24,481 bases of DNA from a virus. The position numbers were made by a program, and so were the translations under genes. Below, one piece after another: positions 1-7,684 of the stretch. The stretch covers positions 1 through 24,481 of IMG/VR virus record IMGVR_UViG_3300032278_000115; one strand, 5' to 3'. The notes under the pieces were generated by a model. It was not told where the DNA came from and made no database searches. It saw only the letters and a program-made list of their open reading frames with translations. Within the stretch, counting starts at the first letter, position 1. Every line of letters starts with the position of its first letter.

Positions 1-475
1 CCGGTTTATCTACTGATTCAGCAATTACCATTCTACATCTACAATTTGCCCCGCAAATAGTTGAACCGCCACCCGGTAATCCCATTGCTTCCCAATCTGT
101 CCATTCTCTTATGCCCATTCCGTTTCGATCTGAACAATCTTTGCATATACTTTTATCGCCGATCCCAAGCCATTCCCATTTGGTTGCATTAACATCCAAA
201 CCATCTAACGATTCTTTTCTTGCCGTTTCTTCGACACCCCACTTCATTGTAGTTTTAAATTGTTTCCTAAAATCACCAAATATCTGCCCACCTTCTTGAA
301 GATCACGGATCAATGCTTCTTTAATAATACCTTTTGACATACCACTTGCACTCATTCTCATTATGATTTCTTCCAATGATAATGATTGTCGCAGCGCACC
401 AATACTCAATGCGCTTGTTAAAACAATCCACATATCGCTTAAGTGAGCCGGTATTTCAGAGTCGGTTGATGGCAC
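1..475 (-). CDS. Minor head protein, Mu gpF-like (partial, cut by left window edge)
   Basis: The frame is open from a GTG at 475 (or an ATG at 435) to the window edge, so the C-terminus is missing. The visible end carries a CxxC pair (CKDC), then RNGMG, a tryptophan-rich stretch, PGGGSTICG and CRCR. This cysteine pattern is typical of Mu gpF-like and SPP1 gp7-like minor head proteins, which sit with the portal inside the procapsid. The position after terminase and portal fits. The GTG start would overlap the preceding gene by 20 nt, and no strong Shine-Dalgarno decides between the two starts. The assignment rests on the motif and synteny. Confidence 0.7.
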   Translation of the reverse strand, partial: MPSTDSEIPAHLSDMWIVLTSALSIGALRQSLSLEEIIMRMSASGMSKGIIKEALIRDLQEGGQIFGDFRKQFKTTMKWGVEETARKESLDGLDVNATKWEWLGIGDKSICKDCSDRNGMGIREWTDWEAMGLPGGGSTICGANCRCRMVIAESVDKP

Positions 476-881
476 GATCAAAACTTTTTTCTATTTTAGT
501 CATTACTTTTCGTTCTGCATCCGCTGATATTCCAAACCAGGGACGAAGTGGAACACCTTTACCTTCGTTATGATAAAAACCAATATCAATACGTTCTTCA
601 TTAGGTCGCAATGTTCCTTCTTGTTTCTGCTTTGTTGCTTCGGTTTTAATCATTTTATCTTTATCCATCATAATACCAGTTGCTTTTAAAGGATGGTCAA
701 AGCCTTTACTTTTTATCGTTGTCGGCGAATTAGGCGTAAATCTCTTACCGAACTGCGCCCCCACTTCGATTCCATTCTGTATATCTTTAGCAATCAAATT
801 AATTCCCTTATTAATTTCTTTATGTAAATCAGCGGGAATTACCCGATCCAAAGGTTTAAAGTTTCTTTCAAATTTTATCAT
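456..881 (-). CDS. Phage virion morphogenesis (Mu gpG / P2 gpS-like) protein
   Basis: This 141-residue protein has the layout of the phage virion morphogenesis family, which acts in tail completion or head-tail joining. There is an N-terminal helical part, a central segment with PNSPTTIKSKG and HPLKATGIM, and a C-terminal FYHNEGKGVPLRPWFGIS motif followed by a basic amphipathic helix. The L(K)xTGxM and (V)PxRPWFGI(S) signatures are what I recognise. It starts with ATG at 881, overlapping the stop of the 74-residue gene by 4 nt, so the two are translationally coupled. It sits between portal and minor head protein. Confidence 0.7.
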   Translation of the reverse strand: MIKFERNFKPLDRVIPADLHKEINKGINLIAKDIQNGIEVGAQFGKRFTPNSPTTIKSKGFDHPLKATGIMMDKDKMIKTEATKQKQEGTLRPNEERIDIGFYHNEGKGVPLRPWFGISADAERKVMTKIEKSFDRAINRL

Positions 882-1102
882 AGAATCTTTTTTAACTGCT
901 TTCCTTCTTTTCTCGCTTTCGAGAATAGGTCTTTTTCTTCCTTTAGAAATTCAACAGAAATTGCTTTCATAAAGTTTTTCGGATTTTTCATTAATAAATC
1001 AACATTTTTAGCCATTAATTCAAACATACTATCCGTCTTTTCATCAATTCTATCCCGAAGCGTATCAAGTTTTTTAAGGTGTTGAACAATTTTATCCGGC
1101 AA
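878..1102 (-). CDS. Small helical protein of the head operon, unknown function
   Basis: This is a 74-residue, highly charged, predicted all-helical protein with heptad-like spacing over much of its length. It starts at a TTG at 1102, which overlaps the end of the portal gene by 11 nt. A GGAAGG Shine-Dalgarno inside the portal gene at about 5 nt spacing supports this unusual start. I do not recognise the family. Its place between portal and the morphogenesis protein, and its coiled-coil character, would suit a portal accessory or scaffold-like role, but that is inference from position only. Confidence 0.6.
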   Translation of the reverse strand: MPDKIVQHLKKLDTLRDRIDEKTDSMFELMAKNVDLLMKNPKNFMKAISVEFLKEEKDLFSKARKEGKQLKKIL

Positions 1103-2414
1103 AGATACCTTCCAATCCCGTTTCTGGGCGTTGTGCTTCGGCTTCTGCCTGTTTGCTTTGGTCCACTCTTTCCATAAGTGCTTGTAAATCTTCTTCTGTT
1201 ATGTCCGGGTTATAATGCTTTATCAAGTCCTCGCGGCTCATTAATCCTTTGTCCATCATCCATTCCAAATGTGTTCTTTCATCCTGTGGCGATTGAGGGA
1301 ACTCTACCTCTGCGAAATCTACCGCATAATTTTCGCCCATATCTTTATTCGTATGAACGCGAATAATCTCGCGATCCACTTCATACCTCTCATGTTCCCA
1401 ATCCTTCCATTTAGGTATATCTGATATTCTTGATTCTAAATTCTCTATCTCAAGTAAACGCAATGCCGTCCCGCTTGGCGGATTACCTGATTCATCCCAT
1501 CTAATACGCAGATGATTATTCACCGCTGCTTGATTGGCAAATCCTTTAACGACTTCCATCATATCTTTTAACGATCCGGGATTTCCCACGAATGAGAATG
1601 TCGCACCTTCAGGGAGTAACAGTACACGGTCTATTCCCAGTTTCATCTTGGTTGCTTCCTCGATACCCGTTGCTACCGGCTGTCCAAAAGAAAAGCGTTC
1701 AGCCAAAGCGATTTCAGTATTGGCAATCCCGATCTGTATGGCAGCACGGATTACATCACTTGCGCTTGTTGTATAATCAACAAAGGTTACGGGGATAATA
1801 CCATACGGATTTACATTGTCATCGTTCACTTGGATTGTACGCCCCGCTTGATCGAATTTTAGGTGAATCCCATTCTCTCCATCCCTTCCCACAGACCAGA
1901 ATACATAGATGCGATTGTTCTTATGATCCCTTCCAACCTCATATGATACACCAAACGGTTCTGATTCGCCTTGGACATAATATCTTTTAAAGAATGGAAT
2001 TAAATCGTATTCAACTCTTTCCTTGCCCCACTTACTGCGGAATCCCATCTGTCCAGTAAGCCAAGATGTTTCGTTGAACTCTCTTGCCCTGGTATCCAAA
2101 TGATGCGTCATGTCTTTATAGTCGTCTGCTTGTTCGCCGTTTATCATACGCTTCGGCTCGTTCTTGTAGATCATGTTCCTTGCTCTTGCGAACCGGGGAA
2201 CGATCTTCTGCGGGAATACCGGGACTTGTTGTAATGTAGAAGTTGAAAACCATTGTTCAATATGTGTGTCCACGTTCTTGTGATAATAGAAATCCAAAGC
2301 AGTTGCACGTTCAGCGTTTTCCTTTTCTTCCAATCCCTTTTGTGCGCGGCGTATTGAATCAAGTACAATATCTTCAGAATAACTTGGAAGGACAACATCG
2401 TTTACGGACATCAT
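1092..2414 (-). CDS. Portal protein
   Basis: This 440-residue protein directly follows the large terminase and has the size and texture of SPP1 gp6-type portals. An N-terminal segment has repeated helices (residues about 15-110), the core is a mixed alpha/beta wing and clip (about 150-260), and a long helical stem/crown contains VVKGFANQAAVNNHLRIRW and GTALRLLEIENLESR. The C-terminus is helical and acidic with a Gln/Glu-rich tail. Portals form the dodecameric ring at the capsid vertex that docks terminase and tail. It starts at ATG 2414 (MMSV), overlapping the preceding stop by 4 nt. Identification is by gene order plus the GTALR motif region, not by a search. Confidence 0.85.
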   Translation of the reverse strand: MMSVNDVVLPSYSEDIVLDSIRRAQKGLEEKENAERATALDFYYHKNVDTHIEQWFSTSTLQQVPVFPQKIVPRFARARNMIYKNEPKRMINGEQADDYKDMTHHLDTRAREFNETSWLTGQMGFRSKWGKERVEYDLIPFFKRYYVQGESEPFGVSYEVGRDHKNNRIYVFWSVGRDGENGIHLKFDQAGRTIQVNDDNVNPYGIIPVTFVDYTTSASDVIRAAIQIGIANTEIALAERFSFGQPVATGIEEATKMKLGIDRVLLLPEGATFSFVGNPGSLKDMMEVVKGFANQAAVNNHLRIRWDESGNPPSGTALRLLEIENLESRISDIPKWKDWEHERYEVDREIIRVHTNKDMGENYAVDFAEVEFPQSPQDERTHLEWMMDKGLMSREDLIKHYNPDITEEDLQALMERVDQSKQAEAEAQRPETGLEGIFAG

Positions 2415-2578
2415 GCTTCAAACATCCAGTCCTGGTATAAGTCAGGTCGCAACTTTGCGTTGCGTAAAATCTTTTTCATATTTCTAAAGTCCTTTTTTTG
2501 CATCCACATTCCGTATATCCACATACTTATAAACAGAAGATTGAACATTACCGATGCACCCAGAATAAACGCTACCAT
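2411..2578 (-). CDS. Small single-span membrane protein between terminase and portal
   Basis: A 55-residue protein starts at ATG 2578, with GGGGAG about 8 nt upstream. A longer version from 2638 would only read the end of the terminase gene in another frame. Residues about 2-27 are strongly hydrophobic (VAFILGASVMFNLLFISMWI), followed by a basic tail. It is predicted to be an inner-membrane peptide with a single span. It overlaps the terminase by 7 nt and the portal start by 4 nt, so it is part of the operon. I know no function for it; a hydrophobic peptide in the packaging operon is unusual. Confidence 0.65.
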   Translation of the reverse strand: MVAFILGASVMFNLLFISMWIYGMWMQKKDFRNMKKILRNAKLRPDLYQDWMFEA

Positions 2579-3774
2579 ACAACGGACTCCCCAATACGGC
2601 GAATTATAGGCCACTTGTATTCGATTGCATAGGAACAAGCATCAAGCGCATGAGTTAATTCGATATTAGATTTATCGATCCCGCCCTTCTTATCCCGTTG
2701 TACTTGCTCTAAATCTTTTATGAGATACTTACATTTCGGATCAATGGTCATAGTTACATCTCCATTAGCATTAACCAACTTCCGATTCAATGCGTTCAGC
2801 CGATCAATATGCGATGGATGGGATTTCTTTGCCCGAACTGCATAACCATAATCACGAAGGATTGAATGATCGCTGCGGTGTGAAGTTGTTGATCTGGCAC
2901 TACCCGCCGGGTCCGGATATATCGTGGTAACTTCAGGCCAATTCTTTCGCATAGCCTTTGACATTGCTTCCGTATTAGAATTGGATTGTCTTATCTCATC
3001 ATAATAATGAACCGTTCCATCGGTGTATTCACAAGCAAGGACGGCAGTCATATAATCGACATTCATGTCCATCCCGATCCATTTAGTCGGTGCAATATCT
3101 TCTGCCTTCTTTAGATGTATCTCACGATCAAAGTTATATGCAGCGCGATTGCCTGTGGTTTCAAACGATCCTTCCATTTCCTGACGGTATAATCTTCCGT
3201 CCATATTAGATCGGATACGCTTGATTTCATCTTTTTCAACAAACCCGCCTTCAACTGTCTTGAACTGCCAGGACTTCCAATCGGTATCGGATTGCCCCTT
3301 TAAATACAGATCATACATTGCGTTATATCCAGACGGTGTTCCGATGAACATGGCTTGGCCTTTGGATGTGGCTAACATTGGTAGTATGATTTCTTCCCAG
3401 ACATAAGGCTTGAAGTAAGCGTATTCATCCAGGATAACTTTGTTGATTCCCGCACCTCTTAATGAGTCCTCATTGTCAGCACCCTTTATACATATCTCTG
3501 CCCCATTAGATAAAATAACCGACAATCCTGATTCGTTGATCTTGGCTTCCGAATGATGACGAAAGAGTCGTTTCAATACCGGCCACGCGATCATCTTCCC
3601 CTGGCGATAGGTCGGTGCTATGTACCACAGAGAATTGTTCTCCATAATTTCTTCCGAAAGCAGCCACATGATAGCAAGATGAGTTTTCCCCCATCTTCGC
3701 CCCGCCACGACTACCTTGAACCGGTGCGGATCGTTTATTATTTCCTTGCGTACTGCGTTTCTTTGCCACTTCAA
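2572..3774 (-). CDS. terL: Terminase large subunit (packaging ATPase/nuclease)
   Basis: This is the motor that pumps DNA into the procapsid and cuts the concatemer. The N-terminal ATPase has Walker A AGRRWGKT (residues 24-31), Walker B VILDEY (113-118) and the coupling motif IGTPSG (144-149). The C-terminal RNase H-like nuclease has acidic residues in GMDMNVD (234-240), YPDPAG (287-291) and HALDAC (375-380). At 400 residues it is slightly shorter than many terminases but complete. It starts 4 nt inside the preceding small terminase-like gene (ATGA). The following membrane peptide and portal overlap in turn. Confidence 0.97.
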   Translation of the reverse strand: MKWQRNAVRKEIINDPHRFKVVVAGRRWGKTHLAIMWLLSEEIMENNSLWYIAPTYRQGKMIAWPVLKRLFRHHSEAKINESGLSVILSNGAEICIKGADNEDSLRGAGINKVILDEYAYFKPYVWEEIILPMLATSKGQAMFIGTPSGYNAMYDLYLKGQSDTDWKSWQFKTVEGGFVEKDEIKRIRSNMDGRLYRQEMEGSFETTGNRAAYNFDREIHLKKAEDIAPTKWIGMDMNVDYMTAVLACEYTDGTVHYYDEIRQSNSNTEAMSKAMRKNWPEVTTIYPDPAGSARSTTSHRSDHSILRDYGYAVRAKKSHPSHIDRLNALNRKLVNANGDVTMTIDPKCKYLIKDLEQVQRDKKGGIDKSNIELTHALDACSYAIEYKWPIIRRIGESVVW

Positions 3775-4106
3775 TCTTCAAAATCAAAAACCTTTATAGG
3801 CTCGGTCTTTACCGTTGTTTCCCTAAATTCTTTTGCCTTCCCTTCAGTTCTATCCGCAATGAATTGGACCGCCCAGGGTCTGCCCTCTACTGCGAATTGA
3901 AAAACTTTATACAAAATTACATCGAGTTTGCTCTTGCCATCTACCGTGCCATCTTCTTCGCCGATCTTGCGAAGTATATCGGGAATGGATTGAATGCCTT
4001 TAGGTCTGCCATTTGGATTGCCAGATACGCCCGGCTTGAATCCTTTGCCTGTGATTCCACCAAGCATTTTGCCGTTGCTTTTCGTTGATCTATTAACGTT
4101 AGGCAC
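3771..4106 (-). CDS. DUF5681-like protein, probable small terminase subunit
   Basis: This basic protein carries GKGFKPGVSGNPNGRPKG near its N-terminus, the signature of the DUF5681 family that is common next to phage terminases. It continues as a helical domain with FAVEGRPWAVQFIADRTEGK. It overlaps the large terminase start by 4 nt, which is the usual place of the DNA-recognition (small) terminase subunit. The start is uncertain. I prefer GTG 4106, which overlaps the preceding methyltransferase by 8 nt. ATG 4067 and TTG 4163 are alternatives, and none has a strong Shine-Dalgarno. The terminase role is inference from family and synteny. Confidence 0.65.
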   Translation of the reverse strand: MPNVNRSTKSNGKMLGGITGKGFKPGVSGNPNGRPKGIQSIPDILRKIGEEDGTVDGKSKLDVILYKVFQFAVEGRPWAVQFIADRTEGKAKEFRETTVKTEPIKVFDFED

Positions 4107-5277
4107 TCGCTGCTTCAATTCTTTCTGATTGTTTCCCAGTATATACTTCCCAACGCTTAACAATTACATCGCAATAATGCGGATCTATCTCCATCCCATA
4201 ACACTTACGATTAGTCTTTTCACAAGCGATTAGTGTTGAACCAGAGCCGAGAAATAAGTCTAATACAATTCCATTTTTAGGTGAACTGTTTTTGTTGGCT
4301 CTTTCTGATAATGCTATTGGTTTTTGAGTAGGATGATATTCGTTTTTACTTGCTCTGTCGTATTCCCATAATGTTACTTCATTGTTTTCACCATACCACT
4401 TTGCGGTTTTGCCTTTCTTGTGTGCATAAAAACAAGGCTCGTGTTTACCTTTGTATTTTGCACTTGACATAAATTGTGCGTGATTCTTTGCCCATATTAT
4501 TTGTGCAGAAATAACCAAACCAGAATCAGCAGTTGCAGTTGCAGTTGCAGTTGCATCAGCATACCATACATAAAAAGCACCATCATCTTTTAACGATTCA
4601 ACCGCATAAGGCATAAATAAAGAATATATTTCTGTTCCAAGATTGTCATTTTTTAATTTATTTTGTTTCTTCATCCCACCATCATAATCAACTCCATAAG
4701 GCGGATCAGTAAACACCATATCAGCCTTCTGCCCATCCATCAATCGTTCCACATCTTCCTTCTTTGTCGCATCCCCGCATAATACCCGATGCTCTCCCAA
4801 TAGCCACATATCCCCCGATTGTGTAACCGCTTCTTCAACCTCTGGTACATCGTCATCGTCAATTAATCCTGGCAACGGTTCAGGATCATAAAATTGCAGA
4901 TCATCTTCGCTAAATCCCCATTCCAACAATTCACCAACGTCAAAATGGTTGGCTAACGCGTCCCAATCCCATTGGCCTGTGTTCTTATTGAGCCGGACAT
5001 TTAATTCCCGTTCTTTATTGGGAGTAAGATTTACTTCAACACAAGGCACGTCTTTATATCCAAGTTCCTTTACGATCCGCAGCCGTTGATGACCGCCGAC
5101 CAGAATATTCTTGCGTTCTTTGTGGGTGTTTACAATTAACGGATCAACCAGGCCGAAGCGGGTGATCGAGTCTTTTAAGTCTTGGTGTTGGATTTGTGTA
5201 AGTTCGCGCGGGTTATATTCTGCGAAGATAATATCAACTATGGGATATGAAACGGTTGTTAAGTTACCGTTTTGCAT
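4099..5277 (-). CDS. ParB-like nuclease-domain / DNA methyltransferase fusion
   Basis: This 392-residue two-domain protein has a ParB/Srx-type N-terminal domain (about residues 10-105, with NPRELT and GGHQR at 61-65). It is followed by a DNA methyltransferase with DPPYG (191-195, catalytic motif IV) and the SAM-binding motif LDLFLGSGSTL (339-349). The DPPY type suggests N6-adenine (or N4-cytosine) methylation. Such fusions are common just upstream of terminase in phages. They may protect phage DNA from restriction or mark packaging sites. Residues 241-251 are an alternating Ala-Thr run encoded by a hexanucleotide repeat. The ATG at 5277 lies inside the 3' end of the preceding small gene. Confidence 0.92.
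   Translation of the reverse strand: MQNGNLTTVSYPIVDIIFAEYNPRELTQIQHQDLKDSITRFGLVDPLIVNTHKERKNILVGGHQRLRIVKELGYKDVPCVEVNLTPNKERELNVRLNKNTGQWDWDALANHFDVGELLEWGFSEDDLQFYDPEPLPGLIDDDDVPEVEEAVTQSGDMWLLGEHRVLCGDATKKEDVERLMDGQKADMVFTDPPYGVDYDGGMKKQNKLKNDNLGTEIYSLFMPYAVESLKDDGAFYVWYADATATATATADSGLVISAQIIWAKNHAQFMSSAKYKGKHEPCFYAHKKGKTAKWYGENNEVTLWEYDRASKNEYHPTQKPIALSERANKNSSPKNGIVLDLFLGSGSTLIACEKTNRKCYGMEIDPHYCDVIVKRWEVYTGKQSERIEAASA
4529..4552. repeat. Hexanucleotide tandem repeat (GCAGTT)x4 inside the ParB-methyltransferase gene
   Basis: Four perfect copies of gcagtt lie on the plus strand, followed by a partial copy. On the coding strand they encode alternating Thr and Ala, just before the strand containing ISAQIIW in the methyltransferase domain. 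The unit length is a multiple of three, so gain or loss of units changes loop length without shifting frame. Confidence 0.9.
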
Positions 5278-5410
5278 ATTTTGCTTTTGATGTTACACGT
5301 TTGACTTGTCTTTCACGTTGCATTGCAGCGGCTCGGCTTCTGAATGTGCCTAACCGGCGATTGCCAGTTTTTGAATAAAGGATATATTTGTTTCCTTGTT
5401 TTCGTATCAT
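5264..5410 (-). CDS. Small basic phage protein with KYxLYSKTGxRxLGxF motif
   Basis: This 48-residue protein starts at ATG 5410. Its N-terminal half reads RKQGNKYILYSKTGNRRLG, then a helix with AAAMQRERQ and a Lys/Arg-rich tail. This beta-hairpin-plus-helix pattern recurs in very small proteins of many phages, usually annotated as hypothetical. It overlaps the ParB-methyltransferase start by 14 nt. A perfect 14-bp palindrome (5410-5423) touches the start codon. The function is unknown; the high positive charge suggests nucleic-acid contact. Confidence 0.65.
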   Translation of the reverse strand: MIRKQGNKYILYSKTGNRRLGTFRSRAAAMQRERQVKRVTSKAKYAKR

Positions 5411-5423
5411 CTAATCGATTAGA
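5410..5423. promoter_or_regulatory. Perfect 14-bp palindrome overlapping a start codon (candidate operator)
   Basis: The sequence TCTAATCGATTAGA is its own reverse complement. It overlaps the first base of the start codon of the 48-residue gene, at the junction between the regulator-like gene and the late packaging genes. A dimeric repressor site is possible, but I see no second copy in the window. Confidence 0.35.
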
Positions 5424-5521
5424 GGTACGCCCGTCTTTCCTGTCTACCGGCAAATTAATTATCCGATTTACGGACATACCGGGTAGGGCATCGGGACACC
5501 CCTCTACTATATTGGGGCAAT
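5424..5521. other. Short non-coding gap between regulator-like gene and packaging operon
   Basis: About 100 nt hold no convincing gene. On the minus strand there is a weak hairpin (TCCG / CGGA around TAAAT) followed by an AT-rich stretch, nested within a bulged CTACCcGG / CCGGTAG pair. This is a plausible place for a late promoter, but I find no convincing -35/-10 pair. Confidence 0.4.
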
Positions 5522-5824
5522 TTAAATGGTCTGGAAGTATTTACAGGCGCGATGAAACGCTTGTGAAACGGCTTGTGGGGATATGCCTTTAAGATCGGCA
5601 ATACCAGTAAATGAAAAACCTTGAATGGTGTGCATATAGACAATATCCTTCTGTAATACAGTTAATTGAGGCCATGCGTTTTCTGTGGCTTTAGCAAATT
5701 TCATTTCGTCAGCGTTATATTGATCGCGGTGATAAAAATATTCTACGGTATCATTGAAGGCGTTTAATCTTTTAGTGGATTTCTCCGCTTGTTCCGCCGC
5801 TTCTAAATTGTAACCCTGATCCAT
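5522..5824 (-). CDS. Sigma-70 region 4-like helix-turn-helix regulator
   Basis: This is a 100-residue protein. Residues about 52-98 (LTVLQKDIVYMHTIQGFSFTG then IADLKGISPQAVSQAFHRA) match the sigma region 4 type of helix-turn-helix, with the recognition helix at SPQAVSQAFHRA. ArpU/RinA-type late regulators of phages look like this and sit just before the terminase genes. It may therefore switch on the packaging operon that follows. The N-terminal half is helical and acidic. It starts at ATG 5824 in a TAATG overlap with the 46-residue gene upstream. The regulatory role is inferred from fold and position. Confidence 0.75.
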   Translation of the reverse strand: MDQGYNLEAAEQAEKSTKRLNAFNDTVEYFYHRDQYNADEMKFAKATENAWPQLTVLQKDIVYMHTIQGFSFTGIADLKGISPQAVSQAFHRACKYFQTI

Positions 5825-5964
5825 TATTTATTATTTTCAAACAATTCTGGAAAGTATTTTTTCAGTCTTTTTTCATCTTTTTTATTAGCAACTCTTTCAA
5901 CTACTAATCCTTCCCTCGTTCTTATTCTTTTATAATAGGGAAACTTCTTCTTTTTCTCTGGCAT
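5824..5964 (-). CDS. Small basic protein, unknown (46 residues)
   Basis: The ATG at 5964 is preceded by an AAGGGAA Shine-Dalgarno-like stretch. The product is very rich in Lys and Arg at both ends, with a short hydrophobic middle (EGLVVERVANKK) and a C-terminal KYFPELFENNK. The stop overlaps the start of the sigma-like regulator (TAATG), and the start overlaps the previous small gene. The tight coupling is the main evidence that it is real. I do not recognise it. Confidence 0.55.
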   Translation of the reverse strand: MPEKKKKFPYYKRIRTREGLVVERVANKKDEKRLKKYFPELFENNK

Positions 5965-6061
5965 CCTTGCGTTCCCTTCGTTTCTTGGATTTGTATTCTG
6001 CAATGCTCTTTCGTTTAAGCATCTTTGTACGTTTTCTTTGTTTTGCTTTTCTATTTGGCAT
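5930..6061 (-). CDS. Small, extremely basic protein, unknown (43 residues)
   Basis: This 43-residue open frame starts at ATG 6061, inside the last codons of the GNAT-like gene, with GGAAAAGG just upstream. About half of the residues are Lys or Arg (for example RKAKQRKRTKMLKRK), and the rest is helical. It is probably nucleic-acid binding or disordered. It overlaps the next small gene by 35 nt. Composition bias could make a spurious frame look real, so confidence is moderate. Confidence 0.5.
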   Translation of the reverse strand: MPNRKAKQRKRTKMLKRKSIAEYKSKKRRERKDAREKEEVSLL

Positions 6062-6479
6062 CCTTTTCCAATACTATATGTTTATGTTTTTTTGTTATTC
6101 CGCATTGTCTCCACCCGGCTCTCTTAAAACAGTATCCAGGATTAGTTGATTTGATTTTTTTCGCATTGACATAGGTATAGTGCCTTTGATTAGGCCAGAT
6201 CGCATCAGCAATCGCATCCGCTTCTTGAATGAGTGTACTGCTTTTTGCTTCCGATTCATTTCTGAATACGGCACAGTTAATTCCATCTTCTCCAGAGTCA
6301 TTTATAAATTTTCTCCATACAAACATCGCATCAGCTTTCCATGTGCGAAGCACAACTTTTTCTCCCGGACCAACGAATAACTTTTGTTCTCTGTTGTCTG
6401 CATAATCTCTATATGAATAATGTCGTTTAAATAAGTCCATACAATACTCATCACCGTCTTTTGTTAAATACCAATGCAC
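6051..6479 (-). CDS. Conserved phage GNAT-fold protein, possibly Mom-like
   Basis: This 142-residue protein starts at GTG 6479 (MHWYLTKDGDE). I recognise the pattern MHWYLTKDGD, LFKRHYS, FVGPGEKVVL, DAMFVWRKF, GINCAVFRNE, YTYVNAKKI and GYCFKRAGWRQCG from phage genomes, where it is usually hypothetical. The HYS motif, the SSTLIQEADAIADAIWP helix and the terminal NPGYCFKRAGWRQCGIT follow the layout of GNAT acyltransferases, and in particular of Mu Mom-type DNA-modification proteins. A role in modifying phage DNA against restriction is an inference. It sits among the methyltransferase and nuclease genes. The AAAAGG upstream is unusually close to the GTG. Confidence 0.6.
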   Translation of the reverse strand: MHWYLTKDGDEYCMDLFKRHYSYRDYADNREQKLFVGPGEKVVLRTWKADAMFVWRKFINDSGEDGINCAVFRNESEAKSSTLIQEADAIADAIWPNQRHYTYVNAKKIKSTNPGYCFKRAGWRQCGITKKHKHIVLEKDAK

Positions 6480-6542
6480 CTTTTATTCAACATAATTCTT
6501 TTCGGGATTAGGCAAGTAATCGGCCTATTGCCATGTCGTTTA

Positions 6543-6752
6543 TCACTTTTCAACCCCGAAAAACTTTGCGATCTCAACAACCGCCCTTAAATTTCCGATC
6601 TTATTGTTTCCCCACTTCTGGATATGTTGATGAATCATTCCCAATATCTTCTGAAGATTTAATTTTTCTTTTTTTAATTCTTCGATTTCTTCATTCAAAG
6701 CACCGATTTCAGCAATCATTCCATCGTAATCTTTTTGCTTTAATATCTTCAT
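6543..6752 (-). CDS. Coiled-coil protein, unknown (69 residues)
   Basis: The start chosen is ATG 6752, which overlaps the exonuclease stop (ATGA). Earlier in-frame starts lie inside the exonuclease gene. Residues about 12-40 (EIGALNEEIEELKKEKLNLQ) form a clear coiled coil. The C-terminal half, GMIHQHIQKWGNNKIGNLRA, may be a small helical domain. About 60 nt without a gene follow. The function is unknown; it may be a partner of the exonuclease. Confidence 0.65.
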   Translation of the reverse strand: MKILKQKDYDGMIAEIGALNEEIEELKKEKLNLQKILGMIHQHIQKWGNNKIGNLRAVVEIAKFFGVEK

Positions 6753-7684
6753 TTTGCTACACTTCGCATATCTGTATCGTCCTGGTTGACGTTTTTCTTG
6801 CCCCGAATGTAAGGAGTTTTGCAGCCTTGACACCTATACACAGGGAATTTATTAGCCGTTGTGAAATAGACTGAATCAGTTTCGTCTAAATATTCGCAAC
6901 CGCAATTAGGACAAACATCCATATCCACCAATACACCCAGATTCGGATGATTCTTGATATAAGGACGAAGTTTTAAATACACTTGTTCCAATCCCATTAC
7001 ATCATGCCGGTTATATTTTGCCATCTCATCGAGTCTGGCTTGATCCCCTTGCATACAATCAACCCATAATTGAAATTCGGTCTTTAATTTGTTTTCAAGT
7101 TCAAAGTGTTTCGTTAGGAAATCTTGCTTATAAGAAACGAAGGCAAATTCCTTCCGGGCAACCTTTAGCGTATCGATGGACCGGAACGGTGATGGCGGGT
7201 TAATGTCGTTATCAATGAAACGGGCATTCAATTTGCGTATGTCGAACCGATCAAGATTATGCCCTATAACGATTTCGGCTTCATCAAGTAGTTTCCATAT
7301 AGATTTTAAAATTCTCTTATCGTTTCTGGACCTGGATTCGCTTGGTGTTACTATGTCCGATTGAACATTATCATCGAATAACCATTTAGCCGCCCAGGAC
7401 AAGACAAACCACGACTTTTCACTACCGTCTTTATCCTTGATAATATTCGTGTGCGGGATGCGCTGCTTGTATAGTCCCCATACATAGACTTCCATTAATG
7501 CCGTTTCAATATCGAATAAAAGAATCTTCGGTAATTCCTGTTTTGGAGAATCTATCGGAGTTTGAAAATGTTTACCGCAACTATGGCAATACCATCTTTG
7601 TACGTTGCCTTCAAAGGAAGGCGAATATCTTATACCTTTTTTTCTATTATGTGTCGAGGTGCATTTTGGGCATATTGCTCTCAT
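6749..7684 (-). CDS. DnaQ-like (DEDD) 3'-5' exonuclease with flanking zinc ribbons
   Basis: This 311-residue nuclease of the RNase H-like DEDD superfamily has ExoI LLFDIET (D58, E60), ExoII GHNLDRFDI (141-149) and ExoIII YNRHDV (224-229, D228). It is bracketed by zinc-binding pairs: CPKC (5-8) with CHSC (33-36) at the N-terminus, and CPNCGC (258-263) with CQGC near the C-terminus. The zinc ribbons probably grip single-stranded or junction DNA. It lies between a PD-(D/E)XK-like nuclease and small genes, and fits a role in phage DNA replication or recombination. The start at 7684 overlaps the upstream gene by 38 nt; the early CPKC motif supports it. Confidence 0.85.
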   Translation of the reverse strand: MRAICPKCTSTHNRKKGIRYSPSFEGNVQRWYCHSCGKHFQTPIDSPKQELPKILLFDIETALMEVYVWGLYKQRIPHTNIIKDKDGSEKSWFVLSWAAKWLFDDNVQSDIVTPSESRSRNDKRILKSIWKLLDEAEIVIGHNLDRFDIRKLNARFIDNDINPPSPFRSIDTLKVARKEFAFVSYKQDFLTKHFELENKLKTEFQLWVDCMQGDQARLDEMAKYNRHDVMGLEQVYLKLRPYIKNHPNLGVLVDMDVCPNCGCEYLDETDSVYFTTANKFPVYRCQGCKTPYIRGKKNVNQDDTDMRSVAK

